A stretch of 64,000 bases of DNA from JAWRCU01 sp033542235 (GTDB taxonomy: Bacteria > Pseudomonadota > Alphaproteobacteria > Rhizobiales > Rhizobiaceae): NCBI RefSeq assembly GCF_033542235.1, contig NZ_JAWRCU010000001.1, positions 186,001-250,000 on the forward strand. The letters run 5' to 3'. The position numbers and the translations under genes are program-made. The number at the start of each line of letters is the position of its first letter. The first letter of the stretch is position 1. The notes beneath the pieces were generated by a model. It worked only from the letters and a program-made list of their open reading frames with translations, did not search any database and had not been told where the DNA came from. This document shows, piece after piece, positions 58,482 through 64,000 of the stretch.

Positions 58482-59591
58482 TCACAGCGTCACACCAAGC
58501 GAGTCGCCGCTTTCATTATTGAAGAAATGCGCATGGCTGGGATCGATCCTCGCGAAGACACGATCGCCGACGGATTTCACATAGCCGCTCCTGGTGCGCG
58601 CGCGCAGCATCTGCGGACCGACCTTGAGGTCGACAATGTCATAGGCGCCGAGCGGCTCGATGATATGTGCTTCGACGGGCACATATCCGTCGGCGCTATC
58701 ATAACGCACCAGCACGCCCTCGGGTCGGACGCCGAGCGCCAAATTGCCGTTGACATGCTTGTGCTGATCGAGCTTCGGCAGGAGCTCGGCAGGAAAGGCG
58801 AAGCCCTCCGGCGCGCCCTCGACAGTGACACGCGCCGCGCTGTTGTCGGCCGCTACCGACGCCTTGATGATGTTCATCACCGGGCTGCCGACGAAGCGCG
58901 CCACGAACATGTTGTTCGGATGCGCATAGACTTCCTCCGGCGAGCCGACCTGCTGCAGCACACCCTCATGCATAATCACGATACGGTCGGCGAGGCTCAT
59001 CGCTTCGATCTGATCGTGCGTGACGTAGATGGTGGTGGAGCCCTGCTTCAGATGCAGCCGCTTGATCTCGGCGCGCATCTCCTCGCGCAGCTTGGCGTCG
59101 AGCGCGCCGATCGGCTCGTCCATCAGCATAGCCTTGGGTCGGCGCACCAGCGCTCGTCCGATCGCCACACGCTGCATGTCGCCGCCCGAAAGCGCTGAAG
59201 GCTTTTTGTCGAGCAGCTCGGTAATACGCAGCACCTTGGCGATCTCGCGCACCGCCTTGTCGACTTCGCTTTTGCTCATACGCGTCGCCTTCAACGGAAA
59301 GGCGATGTTCTCGTAGACGTTCATGTGCGGGTAGAGCGAGAATGACTGGAACACCATGGCGATGTCCCGGTCCGAACACTTCAGATGGTGCACCGGCTTG
59401 CCGTCGATCAGGATGTCGCCCTCATCGATCGTCTCCAGTCCCGCAATCGCGCGCAGCGTCGTCGTCTTGCCGCAGCCGGACTGGCCGAGCAGCACGATGA
59501 ACTCGTTGTCGTCGATTTTGAGATTGAGGTCCTTGATGACCTGGAGGGCGCCAAAGAATTTCTGGATCCCGCGAAGCTCGATCTGGGTCAT
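58482..59591 (-). CDS. Sugar ABC transporter ATP-binding protein, UgpC/MalK-like (first ATPase)
   Basis: A 369-residue CUT1-type ATPase with Walker A GQSGCGKTTT, Q-loop FQSFSLYPHM, signature LSGGDMQRVAIGRAL, Walker B AMLMDEPIGALDAK, H-loop YVTHDQIEAM and a C-terminal TOBE domain. ATG 59591, preceded by AAGG, overlaps the stop of the small membrane-protein gene by four bases; the frame extends further to 59723, but that is only a shadow. It acts with the two permeases and the second ATPase. Confidence 0.95.
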   Translation of the reverse strand: MTQIELRGIQKFFGALQVIKDLNLKIDDNEFIVLLGQSGCGKTTTLRAIAGLETIDEGDILIDGKPVHHLKCSDRDIAMVFQSFSLYPHMNVYENIAFPLKATRMSKSEVDKAVREIAKVLRITELLDKKPSALSGGDMQRVAIGRALVRRPKAMLMDEPIGALDAKLREEMRAEIKRLHLKQGSTTIYVTHDQIEAMSLADRIVIMHEGVLQQVGSPEEVYAHPNNMFVARFVGSPVMNIIKASVAADNSAARVTVEGAPEGFAFPAELLPKLDQHKHVNGNLALGVRPEGVLVRYDSADGYVPVEAHIIEPLGAYDIVDLKVGPQMLRARTRSGYVKSVGDRVFARIDPSHAHFFNNESGDSLGVTL

Positions 59592-59797
59592 GAGCGACCT
59601 TCTTCTTCCGACGGAACGTCTGCAGGTTCGCCTTCTTTCGGGCCGAACCAGCCGGTGAACATGAACGTCAGCAATCCGATAATGATGACCGTCAGGCCAT
59701 AACGATGAAGCAAAAGGCTCCACGGCTGGCAGAGCGCGATGATTCCGAGCACCATAACGATCTCGGCCGCGCGCTGTAGAGTGGCATGGCGGATCAT
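59588..59797 (-). CDS. Small two-helix membrane protein inside the ABC operon
   Basis: A 69-residue protein with two transmembrane helices (AAEIVMVLGIIALCQPWSLL and LTVIIIGLLTFMFTGWFG) and an acidic cytoplasmic tail (GEPADVPSEEEGRS). It overlaps the preceding permease by four bases and the following ATPase by four bases, so expression is coupled to the transporter. Similar tiny genes sit at this position in some rhizobial CUT1 operons, as far as I recall, but I know no function. An accessory or regulatory subunit of the permease core is possible. Confidence 0.8.
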   Translation of the reverse strand: MIRHATLQRAAEIVMVLGIIALCQPWSLLLHRYGLTVIIIGLLTFMFTGWFGPKEGEPADVPSEEEGRS

Positions 59798-60753
59798 TTG
59801 CGTATAGCTCCGAAGGTCACGCCGCGCAGAAGATGGTTACGAAGCACGAAGGTGAAGATCGCGACCGGCAGCAGGAAGAGCAGCGTGCCCGCGGCGATCA
59901 CGGTCCAGTCCGGCAGGCCGGAGCCGACCTGGCTTGGGATGAAGGGCGGTGCAGTCTGAGCCCTGCGGTTGGTCATGATCAGCGCGAAGGCGTATTCATT
60001 CCAGGCAGTGATGAAGCAGAAGACGGCGGTGGCTGCGATGCCGGTTGCCGCTTCGGGCAGCACGATCTTGAAGAAGGCCTGCATGCGCGTATAGCCGTCA
60101 ACGAGCGCCGCTTCCTCGTACTCCTTCGGGATCTCGTCCATGAAGCCCTTCATCAGCCATACCGCGAAGGAAAGGTTGAAGGCGGTGTAGAGGATGATCA
60201 GGCCCCAATGCGTGTCGTTGAGGCCGACCGCGCGATACATCAGGAACATGGGGATAGCGACCACGACGGGCGGCAGCATTCTGGTCGATAGGATGAAGAA
60301 CAGCAGGTCCGCCTCGCCCTTTATCTTGAAGCGCGAAAAACCGTATGCCGTGAAGGTTCCCATCCCAACTGCGAGCACGGTCGAGGTGATGGCGACGATC
60401 AGCGAGTTCATGAAACGGTTCGGATAGCCCGACCACTGCACGTTGCCTTTGCCGTCGCGCACGACCTTCTCGCCGCCGTCGAAGACCATCCGCTCCCACC
60501 ACGGCGCTGCCGCATATTCCTCCGGCGTCGGCTGTGTGCGCAGCTGCGAGCGTTTGACGAAAAGTTTCACGAACGGCGAGATCTCCGGCTGGAACACGAT
60601 CGTCGGAGGGACGGTTGTGGCAAGGTTGCGCGGCTTGAACGCCGTCGATGCGATCCAGTAGATCGGCGCAAGAAAGATCAGCGTGATGATCAGCACGGCG
60701 ACGATGGCGATGCGGTTGGCCGCGATCTCGCCGGATGTGCGGACGGCAGCCAT
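59794..60753 (-). CDS. Carbohydrate ABC transporter permease, MalG type
   Basis: A 319-residue CUT1 inner-membrane permease. It has six hydrophobic helices and the EAA loop EAALVDGYTRMQAFFKIVLP, which contacts the ATPase. A periplasmic insert of about 75 residues sits after the first helix, as in MalG/UgpE relatives. It follows the MalF-type permease after one base. Start ATG 60753 is upstream of no alternative in frame. The substrate is unknown. Confidence 0.94.
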   Translation of the reverse strand: MAAVRTSGEIAANRIAIVAVLIITLIFLAPIYWIASTAFKPRNLATTVPPTIVFQPEISPFVKLFVKRSQLRTQPTPEEYAAAPWWERMVFDGGEKVVRDGKGNVQWSGYPNRFMNSLIVAITSTVLAVGMGTFTAYGFSRFKIKGEADLLFFILSTRMLPPVVVAIPMFLMYRAVGLNDTHWGLIILYTAFNLSFAVWLMKGFMDEIPKEYEEAALVDGYTRMQAFFKIVLPEAATGIAATAVFCFITAWNEYAFALIMTNRRAQTAPPFIPSQVGSGLPDWTVIAAGTLLFLLPVAIFTFVLRNHLLRGVTFGAIRK

Positions 60754-60754
60754 G

Positions 60755-61660
60755 TCAGCGCTCCTTCACCTTGTTCAGATACTTCACGTAGATGTTGGTG
60801 ATGGCGAGCACCATGATCAGCACGATGTAGGCGAGCGCGCAGGAGCGGCCGGTCTGCCACTCCTGGAAAGCCATCTTGTAGAGCCGGATCGAGATCAGCT
60901 CGGTGGTCGGCTGACTGCTCAGGATGTAGGCGAGATCGAAGGTCTTGAACGCTTCCATCGTGCGAAAGATGATCGCAATCATCAGGATCGGCGCAACCAG
61001 TGGCAGCGTGATACGGAAGAAGGTGTAGAAGGGCCCCGCCCGGTCGATTGCGGCCGCCTCATAGAGGTGCTTAGGCACGGCCGAAAGGCCCGCCAGCGAC
61101 AGGAGCATCACAAAAGGAGACCACATCCAGATGTCGGTGAGCGCTACCGCATAAAGCGCCATGTCGGGATTGGAGAGCCATTCGAAGGATCCCAGGCCAA
61201 ACGCATAGTTGATGATGCCGAAGGACGGCTCGTAGAGCAGTTTCCAGAACAGGCCGACCACTGCCATCGACAGCATCATCGGCAGCAGCAGAACGGTCGT
61301 GAGCAGGCCCTTGAAGGGAATGTCCCGGTTGAGCAGCATCGCCATGCCGAAGCCGACGAGGACCTGGCCGACAACGGAAACGATCACGTATTTCGCGGTG
61401 ATGGCGAAGTTCGACCATACGAAAGGATCGTTGAGCAGGTCGCGATAGTTCTGCAGACCGACGAAGTTCGCGGCCGCGTTGGTGGACGCGCGGAAATCGG
61501 TGAAGGAGTAGCCGAGGGAATAGATCAGCGGAAAGATGTTGAAGACGATCAGGAACAGGATCGTCGGAACGATGAACGCATTGCGGATCGTGATGTCGCT
61601 CCAGCCGCGCGTCGCTGCGCGCGAAGCGGGATCGAGCGTCGTCAATACAGCAGTCGCCAC
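60755..61660 (-). CDS. Carbohydrate ABC transporter permease, MalF type
   Basis: A 301-residue CUT1 inner-membrane permease with six helices (VPTILFLIVFNIFPLIYSLG near the N-terminus) and the EAA loop EAAAIDRAGPFYTFFRITLP, which docks to the ATPase. The start is GTG 61660 with GGAGGAGGAC five bases upstream; the frame is open to 61675. It is second in the operon after the binding protein, with an attenuator-like hairpin in between. Confidence 0.94.
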   Translation of the reverse strand: MATAVLTTLDPASRAATRGWSDITIRNAFIVPTILFLIVFNIFPLIYSLGYSFTDFRASTNAAANFVGLQNYRDLLNDPFVWSNFAITAKYVIVSVVGQVLVGFGMAMLLNRDIPFKGLLTTVLLLPMMLSMAVVGLFWKLLYEPSFGIINYAFGLGSFEWLSNPDMALYAVALTDIWMWSPFVMLLSLAGLSAVPKHLYEAAAIDRAGPFYTFFRITLPLVAPILMIAIIFRTMEAFKTFDLAYILSSQPTTELISIRLYKMAFQEWQTGRSCALAYIVLIMVLAITNIYVKYLNKVKER

Positions 61661-61687
61661 GGCGTCCTCCTCCACGCGCTTGCATGC

Positions 61688-61724
61688 CGAAAAAGCAAAG
61701 GAGGGGGCGGTTTCGCCCCCTCCT
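61688..61724 (-). terminator. Partial terminator between binding-protein and permease genes
   Basis: On the minus strand, AGGAGGGGGCG-AAAC-CGCCCCCTCCT forms a perfect 11-bp GC stem followed by TTGCTTTTT. It lies 13 bases after the binding-protein stop. Hairpins here usually let the binding protein be made in excess of the membrane subunits, by attenuation or by stabilising the upstream mRNA. Confidence 0.8.
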
Positions 61725-61737
61725 CGATCGGACGGGG

Positions 61738-63057
61738 TTATTGGTTTCGTCCGTACTTCTTGAAGGTCGCGTTCCAGTCCGCCGCAAGCGCGTCGAGCGT
61801 TTCCTTCGCGCTGCCGCTATTGCCCGTCACATACGGATAGACGCGCTGGTTAAGCTGCTGCAGGAGTTCGGCATATTCCGGCACGGCCCAGAAATCCTTC
61901 ACCTTGAACATGGTCTCGTAGAAGGCCTTGTTGTAGGGCGTCGCGTTCTGGAACTCGGCCGATTCAAGCACGGACTTGTTGCAGGTATAGCCGCCGAGCT
62001 CCGCCCACTTCTTCTGGGTCTCGTCCTTGATGAACCACTCCAGGAATTTGAAGGCCTCTTCCTGGTTCTTCGAGTAGGAGACGATCGAGATGCCCTGCCC
62101 GCCGAGCGCGGCGAACTGGTCGCCATCCGGGCCGGGCGGGTTGGCGAAGAAGCCCGTCCCCTTTGCATTCGGGTTGGAGGCCTCGTTGATGAGCGCCGGG
62201 AAGAAAGCGAAGTAGTTCATGCTCATCGCAGCCAGGTTCTCGGTGATGGCCTGGTTGTCTTCGACGAAGAATGACTTCGCCCAGCCGGGAGGCGCGAACT
62301 TGTAGAGCTCCTTGTAAGCCTCCAGCGCGGCAACGGCCTTGTCGGAATTGACGATGCCGTCGACCTTGTAATTCGCGTAATCGCCAAGCTCGCCACCGTA
62401 GGAGAAGAGCGCGTTTTCGAAGCCCATTGCCATCGCGTCATAGGAATTGTCCGTATAGATCGCGATGCCGTACCTCTTCTGGTCAGGCCGGTAAAAGAAC
62501 TCCGCGATGTCGCGCAGCTGCTTCCAGTCCTTCGGCACATCCAGATCATAGCCGTATTTGGCCTTGAACGCTTCCTTCTCCTTGGGATCTTCGAACCAAT
62601 CCTTGCGATAGGACCAGCCGACGGCATCGCCCTCGGCCGGGATCGACCAGTATTTGCCGCTGTTGCCCGGATATTCGGAATAGAACTTCACGGTAGCCGG
62701 AGCCATGGTCTCGAGGACCTTGTTCTTTTTGACAAAATCCGTGAGGTCCACATAGTGACCGCCTTCGGAGGCGGCGCCGAGCCATTGCGAGTCACCCACG
62801 ATCAGGTCGTAGGCATCGCCCTTGGCATTGAATTCGGCGAAGGCCTTGGTCTGGAAATCCGACCACGGCGTGGTCTCCACCGTCACCTTGACGCCAGTTT
62901 CCTTCTCGTACTCGTTGGCGAGTTCCTGCAGGTAGTTCGACGGATCCCACTCCGCCCAGAAAATCGTGAGTTCCTGCGCATTGGCTGCATGAACGGAAAT
63001 ACCGCCAGCCAAGGCCAAGCTCGCCCCGGCCAGCAGGCCGGTTATTGTCTTGCGCAT
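61738..63057 (-). CDS. Sugar ABC transporter substrate-binding protein (family 1)
   Basis: A 439-residue periplasmic binding protein. The signal peptide (LLAGASLALAGGISVHAANA) is cleaved before QELTIFWAEWDP. The family 1 features YEKETGVKVTVETTPWSDF, KGDAYDLIVGDSQWL and FFANPPGPDG are visible, with many Trp and Tyr residues for sugar stacking. It captures the sugar for the CUT1 permeases and is the first gene of the operon, preceded by two TGGT-N3-ACCA palindromes, so the GntR regulator at 49619 is a likely controller. The ligand is unknown. Confidence 0.94.
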   Translation of the reverse strand: MRKTITGLLAGASLALAGGISVHAANAQELTIFWAEWDPSNYLQELANEYEKETGVKVTVETTPWSDFQTKAFAEFNAKGDAYDLIVGDSQWLGAASEGGHYVDLTDFVKKNKVLETMAPATVKFYSEYPGNSGKYWSIPAEGDAVGWSYRKDWFEDPKEKEAFKAKYGYDLDVPKDWKQLRDIAEFFYRPDQKRYGIAIYTDNSYDAMAMGFENALFSYGGELGDYANYKVDGIVNSDKAVAALEAYKELYKFAPPGWAKSFFVEDNQAITENLAAMSMNYFAFFPALINEASNPNAKGTGFFANPPGPDGDQFAALGGQGISIVSYSKNQEEAFKFLEWFIKDETQKKWAELGGYTCNKSVLESAEFQNATPYNKAFYETMFKVKDFWAVPEYAELLQQLNQRVYPYVTGNSGSAKETLDALAADWNATFKKYGRNQ

Positions 63058-63228
63058 TGTGTTCCTCCCTTGTGCGCACCTACCGTATGAGACGGCCGGC
63101 GTCGGTCGCCGGTCCAGGTAGTCCTCCGTGCCGTAGTTTGCGGGGTTCAGCCGATCCGGTCGCCCGGCCCCCGCTGGCCCCGAACAGATCGTGGCTCCTC
63201 AACCCCGTTCCGCTCCTCCTGCCCAATC

Positions 63229-63239
63229 TGGTATTACCA
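63229..63239. promoter_or_regulatory. GntR/FadR-type operator palindrome, downstream copy
   Basis: TGGTATTACCA is a perfect TGGT-N3-ACCA palindrome about 170 bases upstream of the binding-protein start. The 387-base region 63058-63444 holds no gene and looks like the importer promoter. The site is nearly identical to the copy at 47195 (TGGTAATACCA, its reverse complement). Confidence 0.75.
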
Positions 63240-63403
63240 ATTTCCGACTTCCGTCAAGCGCTTTCTTGTGTGGCATCCGGCGCGAAAAGGCGGAATTCAA
63301 CGCGGCTTTTCTTCGCTTTTCTTCCATTTGTTCCGGTTTTGACCAGAGAACGAAAGACGGGACTCGGATTTGATGGTATTTTTTTCGGAGCTCCCATAAA
63401 AAC

Positions 63404-63414
63404 TGGTCCAACCA
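63404..63414. promoter_or_regulatory. GntR/FadR-type operator palindrome, upstream copy
   Basis: The strongest of the four sites: AACTGGTCCAACCAGTT (63401-63417) is a perfect 7+3+7 palindrome with core TGGTCCAACCA. It is 175 bases from the site at 63229, a spacing close to the 180 bases between 47195 and 47375, suggesting that regulator dimers could bridge the two sites by looping. Confidence 0.75.
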
Positions 63415-63444
63415 GTTGAAGCAAGCCGTCGCAGCTCACTGGCG

Positions 63445-63999
63445 CTATTTTTCTCCATCTTCCCCACTTTCTCCTTGCCTGACGGCCGCCTCCACCAGTG
63501 AACGGGCTACCCATTGCGCCACCGACAGCGTCTCAGCGCTGTCCAGGCCCCAAATGTCCTTCAACACGATCAGCACCTCGACCCCGAAGACGAGCGAAAG
63601 CGCCTGAACCAGCCGCTCGAACTCAGGCTCGCTGAGTTTGCATTTCAAGGGCGCCAAAGCATTTTTCAAAAGCTCGACCCGACGACCCCGATTGAACTGC
63701 GGCTCGGTGCCGAGCGTGCCGGCGTGACGCTGCGCCCACTGCTCGATCGACAGCTTGAGGGCTGCCTTGAAAGTCGCCTCGAAGGCTTCGATTCGGGGCA
63801 TCGCAACATCCAGCAGATCGGCGATCCGCTCTACGGCATCCGTCGAGTCCGACCGCCATCCGAGAATGGGACCAAGGCCCTCGCCGACAACAGCCTGGAC
63901 GAGCGCCGCCTGGCTTGGGAAGTAGCGATAGGCCGTGGCCCTCGAGACGCCTGCCGCTTCCGCCACCTCGCTCACGGAAGGCGTGACACCCGCCTGCAT
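63445..63999 (-). CDS. TetR family transcriptional regulator (N-terminus cut by window edge)
   Basis: At least 184 residues of a TetR regulator. The helix-turn-helix VSEVAEAAGVSRATAYRYFP is complete, but the frame is open at the window edge, so about 10-25 residues may be missing. The ligand domain (about residues 45-175) is poorly conserved, as expected. It lies upstream of, and in the same direction as, the importer operon and could also regulate it, although no TetR-type operator was recognised there. Confidence 0.9.
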   Translation of the reverse strand: MQAGVTPSVSEVAEAAGVSRATAYRYFPSQAALVQAVVGEGLGPILGWRSDSTDAVERIADLLDVAMPRIEAFEATFKAALKLSIEQWAQRHAGTLGTEPQFNRGRRVELLKNALAPLKCKLSEPEFERLVQALSLVFGVEVLIVLKDIWGLDSAETLSVAQWVARSLVEAAVRQGESGEDGEK

Positions 64000-64000
64000 C

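Overview
The window reads as chromosome of a high-GC alphaproteobacterium of the order Rhizobiales, most likely close to Mesorhizobium/Phyllobacteriaceae. This is inferred from gene families and order, rhizobial-style intergenic palindromes, the number of sugar importers and oxidoreductases, GTTC-N7-GTTC LexA boxes, and a tRNA-Leu beside a decayed integrase. No rRNA, CRISPR array or intact transposon was seen.

Layout. 1-8737: one plus-strand operon coding for a ribose-type (CUT2) ABC importer (two permeases, double-NBD ATPase), an SDR dehydrogenase, a CaiB/BaiF CoA-transferase, an enoyl-CoA hydratase, a mutarotase-like protein and a fused GctA/GctB-like protein. It looks like uptake followed by CoA-ester catabolism of an unknown substrate. 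8820-32313: mixed single genes, including a DJ-1/PfpI protein, DUF1127, a frameshifted YdeI gene, LysR, ankyrin, a deaminase with a CynX-like MFS transporter, GH25 lysozyme, two GFA proteins, a class V aminotransferase, S1C protease, class III cyclase, MerR, MgtE, tiny lipoproteins, tRNA-Leu(GAG) with integrase debris, lipB, ggt, and a 28-residue membrane peptide behind a double LexA box. 32396-36353: a form II CO-dehydrogenase-type molybdoenzyme operon whose two inter-gene spacers are filled by long inverted repeats. 36568-40895: an RND efflux pump pair. 41049-44473: FIST sensor, hybrid histidine kinase and NarL-type regulator, resembling the NosP/NahK/ErdR set of pseudomonads. 44637-51433: a sugar/sugar-acid catabolic cluster on both strands (Gfo/Idh/MocA dehydrogenase, two TIM-barrel isomerases, enolase-superfamily dehydratase, FadR-type GntR regulator, 2-hydroxyacid dehydrogenase). 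51505-57197: small genes including VOC, SRPBCC, AraC-GyrI, a BNR propeller with a MoaD-like partner, and rpsU. 57344-63057: a CUT1 sugar ABC importer operon with two ATPases and a small membrane protein. A truncated TetR gene ends the window.

The strongest integrative observation is a palindrome TGGT-N3-ACCA. It occurs twice, about 180 bp apart, between the divergent halves of the catabolic cluster at 44.6-51.4 kb, and twice, about 175 bp apart, upstream of the importer operon at 57-63 kb. This suggests that the GntR regulator at 49619 controls both loci as one import-and-catabolism regulon. The best candidates for undescribed biology are that regulon, the SOS-box-controlled 28-residue membrane peptide (by analogy with Caulobacter SidA), and the CoA-dependent operon at the left edge. 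All functional statements come from reading translations by eye; no database search was run.
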